From contig NZ_KI519425.1 in assembly GCF_000482465.1 (NCBI RefSeq), positions 158,609 to 222,608 of the forward strand: a stretch of 64,000 nt of DNA, in the 5' to 3' direction. A program made the translations under genes and the position numbers. Shown piece after piece: positions 52,080 to 60,891 of the stretch. Each line of letters begins with the position of its first letter. Within the stretch, counting starts at the first letter, position 1. Below the pieces are notes generated by a model. It did not search any database. It saw only the letters and a program-made list of their open reading frames with translations, and was not told the origin of the DNA. Source of the stretch: Runella limosa DSM 17973. Its GTDB lineage: Bacteria > Bacteroidota > Bacteroidia > Cytophagales > Spirosomataceae.

Positions 52080-53204
52080 TTATTTTGCTTTTCCATATTT
52101 CTTCAACACTTCCAACGTTTTAGACACAGGAAGCCGCTCAATGGTATGCCCTTGGTGGCCTTTGGTCGTTTGGGCCATGAACAACGAATTGATAATGGCC
52201 TCTTCCGTCGCTTCCATCGCGGCTAGAAACAACGGCGAGGTGTCGTCGTTGCGCAGGAGAGGGTAAGTTTCGAGCGGAGAGCTGGATTCGTGTGGAATCC
52301 GATACGCTGTGGAAAATGCAATGACGTAGTCGCCGCTGCCGTTGGCCATAATTCCCCCCGTTTTGCCTAAGCCCAATAAGGCACGTTTTGCCAAGCGTTT
52401 CAGGTTTCGAGCGTCCAAGGGCGCATCAGTAGCTACCACAATCATGCAAGAGCCATCACCCGATTTGTCGAGGGTTTCTTTGAACGAATACTTGCCCAGC
52501 TCCACGCCAACGGGTGCACCTGCCACTTCCAAAACCCCGCCAAAATTGGTTTGTACCAAAACGCCCACCGTATAGCCTCCCAGTTTTTGGGGAAGCTTGC
52601 GTGATGACGTCCCAATTCCCCCTTTCCAGCCAAAGCACACCGTACCCGTTCCTGCTCCCACGCAGCCTTCTTCTTGGTTGGTAGTAGTAGCGCGTTGGAT
52701 GGCTTGAAGGACATCGGAGGTTTTTACGTGGCGACCTCGTATGTCATTTAAGTAACTATCGTTGGTCTCACCGACGACAGGGTTGACCGAGCGGACATTT
52801 TCGTTGCCTTTTTGTTGCAACGTCCAATCCACCAAGGCGGCACTGCCAGCGGGAACGCTCAAAGTGTTGGTCAGAACGATGGGCGTTTCGAGGTTGCCCA
52901 ACTCCGCGACTTGGCTGTAGCCTGCCAATTTACCAAAGCCATTTCCCAACTCAATCGCAGCGGGTACTTTTTGTTGAAAAAGGTTGCCGTCGTGGGGTAA
53001 AATAGCCGTAACTCCCGTTCGGACGCTGTCACCTACGACCAGCGTTGTATGTCCTACTTTGACGCCATTTACGTCGGTAATGGCATTTAATTTGCCCGTA
53101 GGAAGCACTCCGATACGAACTCCCAGGTCACGCGCGCGTTGGGCGGCGAGTGAAAAAGGCAGTGAAAAAATGACGATATGTAGCAGTAGGTAGAGGCGGT
53201 GCAT
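52080..53204 (-). CDS. P1/S58-family peptidase (DmpA-like aminopeptidase), exported
   Basis: 374 residues from ATG 53204, where a signal peptide starts (MHRLYLLLHIVIFSLPFSLAAQ); the frame continues upstream but without a plausible signal. DmpA-family motifs: ITDVNGVKVGHTTL, GAGTGTVCFGWKGGIGTSS, and the self-cleavage site GDGSCMIVVATDAPL with the nucleophilic Ser252 after Gly251; NGSGDYVIAFST follows. Known members cleave N-terminal D- or L-residues or beta-peptides. Periplasmic location is predicted. Confidence 0.92.
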   Translation of the reverse strand: MHRLYLLLHIVIFSLPFSLAAQRARDLGVRIGVLPTGKLNAITDVNGVKVGHTTLVVGDSVRTGVTAILPHDGNLFQQKVPAAIELGNGFGKLAGYSQVAELGNLETPIVLTNTLSVPAGSAALVDWTLQQKGNENVRSVNPVVGETNDSYLNDIRGRHVKTSDVLQAIQRATTTNQEEGCVGAGTGTVCFGWKGGIGTSSRKLPQKLGGYTVGVLVQTNFGGVLEVAGAPVGVELGKYSFKETLDKSGDGSCMIVVATDAPLDARNLKRLAKRALLGLGKTGGIMANGSGDYVIAFSTAYRIPHESSSPLETYPLLRNDDTSPLFLAAMEATEEAIINSLFMAQTTKGHQGHTIERLPVSKTLEVLKKYGKAK

Positions 53205-53374
53205 GATTTTTTTGAAGTATTTAAAGAACAAAAGGGCCTGATTTCGTAACAAAGAAGTAATTAAATAAATAAGTAGAATAAATTGGCGAGTGAAAACAAG
53301 GTTCTTGAAAATATGCAATTAAACGTTGGTATGATTTAAGTTTTTCTTGGATAAGTATAGAAATAAAACAATTA

Positions 53375-53408
53375 TTTGAAGAGACGTAAAATCATTGGTG
53401 TAATTTTG
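53375..53408 (+). promoter_or_regulatory. promoter of the Ig-like protein gene
   Basis: TTTG (53375-53378) and TAATTTTG (53401-53408) with 22 nt between; -7 exact, spacing slightly long. It lies 35 bp before the ATG. Confidence 0.55.
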
Positions 53409-53443
53409 CGTTTAATTCAATCAGATGAGATTTTGAAGCTACC

Positions 53444-55030
53444 ATGAGATATTCCATTCATTTCTTTTTCCTGTTATTTATTCATTTTCAGACAATCGTA
53501 TGCGCCCAAGACAACCGCTCTAATTTCCACATTGAGCTGCCTAATGAGCCAAACTGGAACGTGGTGCATGAAGGAAGTCGTATTGAGTTTCGTCTAAAAG
53601 CCCTAGGGGGGAAGTCGGATTCGCTGATTCACTTCACGGTAAAACAGGGCTTACTCGAAGACATGAAGTTTGATTCGACGGGGTATTTTGAGTGGGTGCC
53701 TTCGTATGATTTGGCTGATCGTACCAACACGCAGAAGTCGATACAGCTGATTGTAGAAGCAAAAAATGGCCAAAATGAAACGGCAACGCGTTCGTTTGAT
53801 TTGAGGGTCATTCACGTCAATCGGCCACCACAAATCGACATTTTGAAGCCGTTTTACGTCCAGAATCGCACGCAGAACATTTACCAAATTGATGCCAATG
53901 CGTTGAAGGATGAAGACAACGACCCGCTCGCGATTATTCCCGTCACTGAAACCCTGCCCGAAGGTGCCAAGCTATCGGCAGCGGGCGAATTGACGTGGCA
54001 TCCTTCGATGACGCAATTCAACAGCTTGAAAAATAAGCCCATCTACATCGACTTTTACGTAGAAGATCAGCCAAGCAAAGCGCGGGCCAAGGGACGCCTC
54101 AAATTAGAGGCGACTCAAATGGACTTGCCGCCCGATATTATTCAAATTCCGAAGGGAGATGCCTTCAAGGCCAAGGAAAATACGACCATTAATTTGAAGT
54201 TCTTTTTGTCAGATCCTAACGGTGACGATGACATTGAAGCCTTTGATTTTGTGACAGATAACCCCGACGTACCTTCCAAAGCGTTGGTAAAAAATACCAA
54301 TAACCAATACGAATTCATCTGGACGCCTACCTATGATTTTGTAAAAGATCCGCACGATTCGTTGACGTTCTATATCAACTTTTTTGTGTTGGATAAAGAG
54401 CAAAATCGAAAAGAGCAGAAGATTCGGTTTACAATCCAGAATGCGGTCAACGAAATTGAGCGAGATCGTCAGTTGTATGCCTTGTACCGAAATTCATTGG
54501 TGGAGGCGTGGAACTTAGTGACGCAACTTTCTGAAAAAGAGCAAGAACTCAAAAGAGCGTACTTAAAAGCCAAAAAAGGAAAGAAGAATCGCTCGATGGT
54601 CAATGCGTCGTTGGGGGCTACTACGGGTTTGTCGCCTGCGTTAATAAAAACGGCACAGACCAAAACCATTGTAACGGCGATTGGCGGAACGACCATTGCC
54701 ACGATTGGGGCGTTGGAAGCGGCGGAGGTAATTGGAAAACCACTGCGCGATTTGCTCGACCGTTATAATTATGTATTGGAAAAGAAAATAGAGATTCAGA
54801 ACAAAGGTGATGTTTTTGCGCGGGAGTTTGCGCTGAAAGCAGCCCGTCGTCAAAACGATTATGCTAAAAAACGTGACGAATTTAGGGCGGCTTTGGCCAT
54901 TAAAGGCTTGGTAACGCTTGATTTGGATGCGGGTTGGGAGAATAAAAAGGAAGCGACTGATAAGGCAATTGGCAATACCTTTAAGGATTTTACGCCGCTG
55001 GAAGTAGGAAACCGTTACCGTCCACAGTAA
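53444..55030 (+). CDS. exported Ig/cadherin-like protein of unknown function
   Basis: 528 residues with a signal peptide (FFFLLFIHFQTIVCAQ). Residues about 30-345 form three beta-sandwich repeats, each closing with a tract like GYFEWVPSYDLADRT, GELTWHPSMTQF and YEFIWTPTYDFVKD, as in Ig-like putative adhesin or cadherin-like domains; acidic DEDNDP and DPNGDDD loops could bind calcium. The C-terminal 180 residues are helical with a glycine-rich hydrophobic stretch (VTAIGGTTIATIGALEAAEVIG) and charged coiled-coil parts. I recognise no named family for the whole chain. Monocistronic, with its own promoter and terminator. Confidence 0.75.
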   Translation: MRYSIHFFFLLFIHFQTIVCAQDNRSNFHIELPNEPNWNVVHEGSRIEFRLKALGGKSDSLIHFTVKQGLLEDMKFDSTGYFEWVPSYDLADRTNTQKSIQLIVEAKNGQNETATRSFDLRVIHVNRPPQIDILKPFYVQNRTQNIYQIDANALKDEDNDPLAIIPVTETLPEGAKLSAAGELTWHPSMTQFNSLKNKPIYIDFYVEDQPSKARAKGRLKLEATQMDLPPDIIQIPKGDAFKAKENTTINLKFFLSDPNGDDDIEAFDFVTDNPDVPSKALVKNTNNQYEFIWTPTYDFVKDPHDSLTFYINFFVLDKEQNRKEQKIRFTIQNAVNEIERDRQLYALYRNSLVEAWNLVTQLSEKEQELKRAYLKAKKGKKNRSMVNASLGATTGLSPALIKTAQTKTIVTAIGGTTIATIGALEAAEVIGKPLRDLLDRYNYVLEKKIEIQNKGDVFAREFALKAARRQNDYAKKRDEFRAALAIKGLVTLDLDAGWENKKEATDKAIGNTFKDFTPLEVGNRYRPQ

Positions 55031-55053
55031 GTATTTTCCGTTCTGATTTTGAT

Positions 55054-55100
55054 GAGAGGTTCCAAGGTTAATCAAACAAACTTGGAACCTCTCTTTTTTT
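55054..55100 (+). terminator. Rho-independent terminator after the Ig-like gene
   Basis: Perfect 13-bp stem GAGAGGTTCCAAG (55054-55066) with CTTGGAACCTCTC (55081-55093), 14-nt loop, followed by seven T's (55094-55100). Confidence 0.9.
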
Positions 55101-55105
55101 ATTCT

Positions 55106-57124
55106 TTACTTCACCACTTTCATTTTACCTTGCATCAAGGTATGGTGTCCTGGAAAAGTACAAAGGAAAGTGTAATCGCCAGGCTCAGAAGGAGCTACGA
55201 AATAAATGGTTTCGCTGGTTTCTGGCTGGAGAATGTTGGTATGAAACAATACATTCGCTGATTTAGGAACGTACTGCATGTCAGAGCCTTTAAGTCCGAG
55301 TTTAATCGCCGCTTCGCCCGTTGGATTGGCGGTGCCAGGTTTTACAAGGACGCAGTTGTGAAGCATGTCGTCGTTGTTGTTGAAAACCCATTTGATTTTG
55401 CTTCCTGCTTTCACCTGAACATCCGTAATATCGAACTTCAACCCAGGTTTTGTGCCCAAAATAATTACTTGGTCGGGGCCATTGCTCCAATTCACAGGCT
55501 GTTCAATCACCCGTTTGGGGCTATTGCTGGCCTTGGCAGGAGTAGTTGTAGTAGCCGCAGGCATGGTATGCCCTGCGTGGGCGTTGGCATCGGCCATTTT
55601 GGCGGGAGCAACCACGTTCCATTGCGACGTTGGGATTTTTTCGCCGTCAGGAATTTCGTTTAAGGTATAATAACCCACATTGTGTAAAAGTGGCAAACCT
55701 GCCGCCGAACGAATGCCTTCGGCCTTGATTTCGTGGATGTAACCAAGTTTTAAGCTATCCAATACAATCCGCGCTTTGAGGCCGTTATCCGCAACTTGAA
55801 TGTGCTTAATCACGCGTTCAGAAGCACGAATAATAGGGCTCCCGTAAGTGCGATGGTATTTATAAGTAAAGGTATTGAACTGATACGAAGCCGCATCTTG
55901 GGCGGTTTTTTTGTCAACGGGCAAAGTAAACTCTACTTCAAAACCATCAGGAGTCGCTTTCACGGTTTTCATTTCAAACGGCGTTTTACCCGTCCAAACC
56001 AAGCGTTGAATCCCAAAATTGTCTTTTCCCGTCGCTGACCAGCCACGGCTCGTTTGTCCGACAAACATAGAGCCATCAAGCCCCCAAACCATTCTCAAAA
56101 TTCCCGATTGGAATCCTTCGCGGAAGGGGAAACAGATTCCTTGCCAGCGTCCTTTTACTTTTTCGAGCATAACACGCATGATTTTGCTGTGCCCTTGGTC
56201 GCCGACAAACAATTGTCCTTCAAAAGGCCCAAATGCCCCTTTGGTCATGTCTTCACGAATATCGGAGGTAGAAATCCCCATTAATGTGTGCGGAAACCAT
56301 ACGGCAGGAGCCTTCAATCCAGGAACGCGCTTGGCTACTTCGTAAAGCGGCTCGCCCGTATCAGGAATGTCTTCTGTCTTGAGCTTAACAGGTGATTCGG
56401 GCTCTTGGCTCCAGCGCAAACCTGCGGGGTTTCCCGCAAAATCACCCGATTCGAGGTGAGTCATGCGCCCCGAACCTACCCAGTCACCTTGGTTTTCGGT
56501 ATAAAACATATCTCCGCTTTGGAGTGCAACATAGCCCGCAGGAGAGCGAAGCCCCGTGGCGATGGGGGTCATGTTTGCTTTATCGTCGAACTTCAACAAC
56601 CAGCCGCGCCATTTGGCTAAACTCGCGCCACGGCCAATCCAGTCGAGGTTAAGCGTGACGAGCAAATCACCGTTGGGTGCTTGTACTGGGCCGTACGAAT
56701 ATTCGTGATAATTTCCAGACAATGGCCATTTATAAAACGACTCGTAAATGTCAGCAACGCCATCGTTATCTGAGTCAACAAGGTGCGTGATTTCGCCGCG
56801 TTGAGATAACAAAAATGAACCATCGGGGCGGTACAACAATCCAAGTGGCTCGTGGAGACCGTGAGCAAAACGTTTATAAGAAGCTTGGCCCGAACCTTTA
56901 AGGTAGGGATTTGTAATCATCCACACTTCACCACGGCGCGTAGAAGCAGCAAGACGCCCATCGGGTAAGACGGCCAATCCACCCACTTCCAATTGGACTG
57001 TTTCGGGGATAGGCAGGGTAACAATACGGTAATAGTCTTCTTCGGTCATGGGGCGGTTTTGGGCCTGCCCTGCGAGTACCGACGTCAACAAAACAATGAG
57101 AGAATAAGCAATTCCTTTTTTCAT
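55106..57124 (-). CDS. exported beta-propeller protein with C-terminal cupredoxin domain
   Basis: 672 residues from ATG 57124 (a TTG two codons upstream is ignored). Signal peptide AYSLIVLLTSVLAGQAQ. Residues about 30-430 resemble the glucose/sorbosone dehydrogenase or membrane-bound dehydrogenase propellers (LAVLPDGRLAASTRRGEVWMI, GLLYRPDGSFLLSQRGEITHL, LFVGDQGHSKIMRVML). The last ~125 residues are a plastocyanin/azurin-type blue-copper domain with ligands visible in DDMLHNC (His) and FLCTFPGHHTLMQGKM (Cys, His, Met). It probably oxidises a small molecule and hands electrons to copper. No cofactor site for PQQ was proven. A His- and Thr-rich linker joins the parts. Confidence 0.85.
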   Translation of the reverse strand: MKKGIAYSLIVLLTSVLAGQAQNRPMTEEDYYRIVTLPIPETVQLEVGGLAVLPDGRLAASTRRGEVWMITNPYLKGSGQASYKRFAHGLHEPLGLLYRPDGSFLLSQRGEITHLVDSDNDGVADIYESFYKWPLSGNYHEYSYGPVQAPNGDLLVTLNLDWIGRGASLAKWRGWLLKFDDKANMTPIATGLRSPAGYVALQSGDMFYTENQGDWVGSGRMTHLESGDFAGNPAGLRWSQEPESPVKLKTEDIPDTGEPLYEVAKRVPGLKAPAVWFPHTLMGISTSDIREDMTKGAFGPFEGQLFVGDQGHSKIMRVMLEKVKGRWQGICFPFREGFQSGILRMVWGLDGSMFVGQTSRGWSATGKDNFGIQRLVWTGKTPFEMKTVKATPDGFEVEFTLPVDKKTAQDAASYQFNTFTYKYHRTYGSPIIRASERVIKHIQVADNGLKARIVLDSLKLGYIHEIKAEGIRSAAGLPLLHNVGYYTLNEIPDGEKIPTSQWNVVAPAKMADANAHAGHTMPAATTTTPAKASNSPKRVIEQPVNWSNGPDQVIILGTKPGLKFDITDVQVKAGSKIKWVFNNNDDMLHNCVLVKPGTANPTGEAAIKLGLKGSDMQYVPKSANVLFHTNILQPETSETIYFVAPSEPGDYTFLCTFPGHHTLMQGKMKVVK

Positions 57125-57186
57125 GAACAACTATCTTAATTTTTCAATACAAAGGTCTAAAAAGTCCTTCTTTACCCAAAATAAAA

Positions 57187-57209
57187 GCGGAGTACTTCGA
57201 GTACTCCGC
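57187..57209 (-). terminator. terminator of mdh
   Basis: Perfect 10-bp stem GCGGAGTACT (57187-57196) with AGTACTCCGC (57200-57209), 3-nt loop; the minus strand continues with TTTTATTTT. It lies between mdh and the propeller-cupredoxin gene. Confidence 0.85.
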
Positions 57210-57237
57210 CCAATTTTTCTCCTCCAAAGAGGAAATA

Positions 57238-58167
57238 TTACATTGTTGTAAGCACATTGTTCATCGCACGAACAGCATCTGCTGATTTTGCAAAGGCAGC
57301 TTTTTCTGATTCGCTCAAACGAAGGCTGATGATTTTTTCCCAACCACCTGCACCGATTACCACTGGTACACCCATGCAAATGTCTTTTTGGCCATACTCG
57401 CCATTGAGATACACCGAGCAAGGGAAAATACGCTTTTGGTCACGAACGATGCTTTCTACCAACGTCGCTACTGCCGCACCTGGCGCGTACCAAGCCGACG
57501 TACCAATCAATTTTGTCAAAGTAGCACCACCTACCATGGTGTCAGCGGCTACTTGTTGCAATTTTTCTTCTGACAAGAAACGGCTCACAGGAATACCGTT
57601 GTAAGTCGCCAAACGAGTCAAAGGAATCATGGTAGTATCACCGTGACCACCGATTACCATGCCGTGGAGGTCGTTAGGTGAAGCATTCATGGCAAAAGAC
57701 AAGTACGTCTTGAAACGTGCGCTGTCCAAAATACCACCCATACCGATGATACGCTTCTTAGGCAAGCCCAACTCTTTGAACGCCAAGTACGTCATGGTGT
57801 CCATTGGGTTAGAAACGATGATGATGATGGCTTTAGGAGAGTATTTCAAAATGTTTTCTGCTACGCCTTTTACGATACCAGCGTTGATACCGATAAGTTC
57901 TTCGCGCGTCATACCTGGCTTGCGAGGAATCCCTGAAGTAATCACAACTACGTCCGAACCTTTTGTTTTTTCATAGTCACCTGTCGAACCGGTAATTTTT
58001 GTATCAAACCCGTTCAAGGTAGCTGTTTGAAACATATCAAGGGCTTTTCCTTCCGACAAACCTTCTTTGATGTCGAGCAATACTACTTCTTGGGCCAATT
58101 GACGGCGGGCGATGTTGTCAGCACAGGTAGCACCTACTGCACCTGCCCCTACTACGGTAATTTTCAT
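57238..58167 (-). CDS. mdh: malate dehydrogenase
   Basis: 309 residues of the LDH-like MDH group. NAD motif GAGAVG (7-12) with Asp32, substrate arginines Arg82 and Arg88 in IPRKPGMTREEL (Arg82 marks malate over lactate specificity), Asp148 and Arg151 in LDSARF, catalytic His175 in GGHGDTTM. It interconverts malate and oxaloacetate in the TCA cycle. Monocistronic with its own terminator. Confidence 0.96.
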   Translation of the reverse strand: MKITVVGAGAVGATCADNIARRQLAQEVVLLDIKEGLSEGKALDMFQTATLNGFDTKITGSTGDYEKTKGSDVVVITSGIPRKPGMTREELIGINAGIVKGVAENILKYSPKAIIIIVSNPMDTMTYLAFKELGLPKKRIIGMGGILDSARFKTYLSFAMNASPNDLHGMVIGGHGDTTMIPLTRLATYNGIPVSRFLSEEKLQQVAADTMVGGATLTKLIGTSAWYAPGAAVATLVESIVRDQKRIFPCSVYLNGEYGQKDICMGVPVVIGAGGWEKIISLRLSESEKAAFAKSADAVRAMNNVLTTM

Positions 58168-58349
58168 TAGGAATATGAATTTTTGGTGAATTAACTGGTC
58201 ACTTTCACTTAGCGCCGTAAATATAGGGTGAAAACCAATCGAAGCTACTCTTAGCGGTATTTTTAATGCTAAAAATAGATAGTTTGACGCCGTTCATCCA
58301 TTTTTCACAAGGAGACTGTTCTTGGAAATTGCTGCTCATCCCAAAATGA

Positions 58350-58381
58350 TTGTGAACCGTATAATCACTACCTTACCTTTG
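58350..58381 (+). promoter_or_regulatory. promoter of the UPF0323-like/ATP-grasp operon
   Basis: TTG (58350-58352), 21 nt, then TACCTTTG (58374-58381), an exact -7 match. It lies about 65 bp before the start codon chosen for the lipoprotein. Confidence 0.6.
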
Positions 58382-58447
58382 CATTACTGTTTTCGGCCAT
58401 GAAATGTTAATTTTAACCAATTGATTATTACTACAACCTTTACTAAT

Positions 58448-59077
58448 ATGACACTTAAACGAAACGGGGCGGTGATTAAAACCGTCCGAGAAATTACGAT
58501 AGGAGCTGCTTTGTCGGTGGCTTTATTGAATGGGGGAATGATGCTGCAAAGCTGTGGTGGTTCGTCGGACAATGACCGTGAACAAACAGAAGCGCCCTAC
58601 AAAGGCCGCCCCGTTAAAACTTACATTACCGAAATGAAACCGGGTGAATTTAAAATCACGGATGAAGTAGAGGTGAAAAATGCGTCGGAAGCGGGGGCGA
58701 TTGTGCGTTACTTCGACGGCCGCCGCGATACCCTGAGTGTAGCAGAAGCACAAAGGCTGGTGAAAACCGACTCTACAACGCGGGATTATTACAACAACCC
58801 TAATCATTATCATAGCCATCACCACCGTAGCTCGCTGTCGAACGCACTACTTTGGGGAGGAATGGGGTATATGTTGGGACGTAACAATTCATCTCAATTT
58901 TATAATGAACAACGTGAACGCCAATACAGCTCGGGGGCGTATGCCAATTCGTCGGTGTATTCGCGCTCATCGGGTATTCACGACAACTACCACAGTCACC
59001 GCAAAAGCGTGGCGTCGCGGCCAAGTAGTAGCCGTAGCGGATTTTTCAGTCGCTCAGGGCGCAGTTTTGGTGGATAA
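58448..59077 (+). CDS. UPF0323-like lipoprotein
   Basis: 209 residues from ATG 58448 (a start at 58421 would add nine residues). Lipobox region GGMMLQSCGG, then VRYFDGRRDTLSVAEAQRLVKTD, resembling the GNxRxLSxxE segment of UPF0323 lipoproteins, a His/Tyr-rich tract (NHYHSHHHRSS), a glycine-rich short helix (LLWGGMGYMLGR) and a C-terminus SRSGFFSRSGRSFGG, again as in UPF0323. Function unknown. It is followed by an ATP-grasp gene 18 bp away, like E. coli ygiB-ygiC. Confidence 0.75.
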   Translation: MTLKRNGAVIKTVREITIGAALSVALLNGGMMLQSCGGSSDNDREQTEAPYKGRPVKTYITEMKPGEFKITDEVEVKNASEAGAIVRYFDGRRDTLSVAEAQRLVKTDSTTRDYYNNPNHYHSHHHRSSLSNALLWGGMGYMLGRNNSSQFYNEQRERQYSSGAYANSSVYSRSSGIHDNYHSHRKSVASRPSSSRSGFFSRSGRSFGG

Positions 59078-59095
59078 TTTTTTTTGACAACAACC

Positions 59096-60268
59096 ATGAT
59101 ACGAACACATTATTTGAATAATAGCCCCGAAACTCAACTCCGTAACGTAGGTTGGGATTGGATGCTTGGGGCCGATACGCTGCCTTACCTGACCAACGAG
59201 GCGGTAGCCATTAAATCGTACGAGGCCGAGGCGTATTACAACGCCGCCAACGAACTCTACGAAATTTATGCCGAAGCTGCCCAGCACGCCATCGACCGCC
59301 AGCTTTGGAAAGAAATGGGTATTCCCGAAAATTTGATTGAATTGGTCAAACTGACGTGGGAAGATGAGCGCCATTGGCACATTTATGGCCGATTCGATTT
59401 GGCAGGTGGAGTAGGGCGGGAGCCGATTAAGCTCATTGAGTTTAACGCCGATACTGCTACTTGTATTCCCGAAACTGCCGTGGTACAATGGGCGCACCTC
59501 AAGGCCAACCAAATGGATGAGAGTAAGCAGTTTAACAACGTTTATGAAGCATTAAAGTCGCAGTTTTCGGAACTTCGTCAGCGCAATCGTCACTTAAACC
59601 CGACCTTGTTGTTTTCGACCATGCGCGATGCCCCCGAAGATGATACCAACGTGGCCGTATTGGGCGAAGCCGCGCGGGAAGCAGGCTTTGACGTAGAGTT
59701 TAGCTACATCGACGAGATTGAGTTTTCGCCTTCGGAAGGGATTTTTAGGCAAAATCCTCAAAATGGGCAATTTGAGTCCTTCGATTTTTGGTTCAAACTC
59801 GTGCCTTGGGAGTACATTGGTTACGAAGAACCTGAATTGGCGGGCTTATTGACAAGTATTGTTAAAAACGGGAAAGCGGTCATTATCAACCCCGCCTATA
59901 CCTTGCTTTTTCAGTCGAAATACATTTTAAAATTACTCTGGGATTTGTACCCCAATCACCCGCTGCTGTTGCCTACCTCATTGCAGCCTTTTACCGACAA
60001 AACCAGCGTCGAAAAGGTGCTTTTTGGACGAGAAGGAGCCAATGTCCGCATCATTGAAAGCAATGGCTCGGTGGTTTCGTCGGCAGACGGTGACTATGGT
60101 GATTACGAAAAAGTCTATCAAGAATACGTCGAATTTTCGCGCGATTCGCTCGGAAAGCGCTACCAAGCAGGCGTTTTTTGGGCTGGAGAAGGCTGCGGCT
60201 TGGGCTACCGTCGCGGCGGCAAAATCATTGACAATACCGCTCAGTTTGTAGGGCACATTGTAGAATAA
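59096..60268 (+). CDS. glutathionylspermidine synthase-like ATP-grasp protein (YgiC/YjfC type)
   Basis: 390 residues from ATG 59096. GSP-synthase family motifs: LIEFNADTATCIPETAVVQW, FKLVPWEYIG, NPAYTLLFQSKYILKLLWDLYPNHP, and an ATP-grasp end AGVFWAGEGCGLGYRRGGKIIDN. The amidase half of true Gss is absent, as in E. coli YgiC and YjfC. It should ligate an unknown carboxylate to an amine or peptide. The paired lipoprotein and this enzyme probably act together on an envelope component. Confidence 0.9.
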   Translation: MIRTHYLNNSPETQLRNVGWDWMLGADTLPYLTNEAVAIKSYEAEAYYNAANELYEIYAEAAQHAIDRQLWKEMGIPENLIELVKLTWEDERHWHIYGRFDLAGGVGREPIKLIEFNADTATCIPETAVVQWAHLKANQMDESKQFNNVYEALKSQFSELRQRNRHLNPTLLFSTMRDAPEDDTNVAVLGEAAREAGFDVEFSYIDEIEFSPSEGIFRQNPQNGQFESFDFWFKLVPWEYIGYEEPELAGLLTSIVKNGKAVIINPAYTLLFQSKYILKLLWDLYPNHPLLLPTSLQPFTDKTSVEKVLFGREGANVRIIESNGSVVSSADGDYGDYEKVYQEYVEFSRDSLGKRYQAGVFWAGEGCGLGYRRGGKIIDNTAQFVGHIVE

Positions 60269-60281
60269 CGACTTCGTATAA

Positions 60282-60311
60282 GTGCGTCTGGTTGCTCACA
60301 ACCAGACGCAC
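60282..60311. repeat. TGAG-family hairpin with 13-bp stem
   Basis: GTGCGTCTGGTTG (60282-60294) pairs perfectly with CAACCAGACGCAC (60299-60311), loop CTCA. It lies 14 bp after the ATP-grasp gene, the longest stem of this family with a TGAG loop seen here. No T-run follows. Confidence 0.9.
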
Positions 60312-60356
60312 AGCGATGGCGCGAGCATCCTGTTATTTACTCCAATATTCAGATCC

Positions 60357-60788
60357 ATGAAAACCTATTTTTATCTAATCGTTTTAATTCTAGCTGGCTT
60401 TTCTTGCAAGCCCGACTATGTTACTGTTGGCAAGAAACTTGAAGGCTCTTGGCGTTTGGAGCGTTTTGAATACACAGATGAAAATAACCGATTAATGGTT
60501 GTCGATACACCTCCAGCTATTGTGTTGAATTTTACCGATTCAAAAAGAAAGGGAATTTTATCTTTGGAAACAGATTCGCGTTCTTTTGAATATAACTTTG
60601 GCCCTGACCAGTGCAACATTGATGTAGCGGATGAAACAACACTCCCCATAGAAGCTATTGGAAAAGTTCAGGTTTACTCTTACGCCTTTAGAGATAAGAA
60701 AAATATTCAGTTTTTTATTGACAAAGAGTACAATTATTCGACAAAAAAGATAATAAAGAATGTGGAATATACTTTTGTAAAGCAATAA
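60357..60788 (+). CDS. small lipoprotein, lipocalin-like, unknown
   Basis: 143 residues from ATG 60357; the frame upstream runs through a hairpin. Lipobox LILAGFSC, then beta-rich sequence: KKLEGSWRLERFEYTDENNRL, SFEYNFGPDQC and IIKNVEYTFVKQ. The pattern LxGSWxLxxxxY recalls lipocalin-like (DUF4488/DUF5004-type) domains in Bacteroidota lipoproteins. No partner genes; a second TGAG-loop hairpin follows. Confidence 0.7.
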   Translation: MKTYFYLIVLILAGFSCKPDYVTVGKKLEGSWRLERFEYTDENNRLMVVDTPPAIVLNFTDSKRKGILSLETDSRSFEYNFGPDQCNIDVADETTLPIEAIGKVQVYSYAFRDKKNIQFFIDKEYNYSTKKIIKNVEYTFVKQ

Positions 60789-60835
60789 AGAGTTGGCTTT
60801 TTAGCTCAAGTAAAACTCGCTTAGAACGGGAATTT

Positions 60836-60851
60836 TGGTTGTGAGCAACCA
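60836..60851. repeat. TGAG-loop hairpin
   Basis: TGGTTG (60836-60841), TGAG, CAACCA (60846-60851). The right flank GACGAACAGCAATG resembles that of the copy at 60282 (GACGCACAGCGATG), so the two may be duplicates whose outer stem has decayed in this one. Confidence 0.75.
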
Positions 60852-60891
60852 GACGAACAGCAATGAATAGGTAGTTGTTTTCTGCTGATTG

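Noticed and set aside
60282-60356. N-terminal extension of the small lipoprotein
   Set aside because: It is translated hairpin sequence; the lipoprotein signal starts at 60357.
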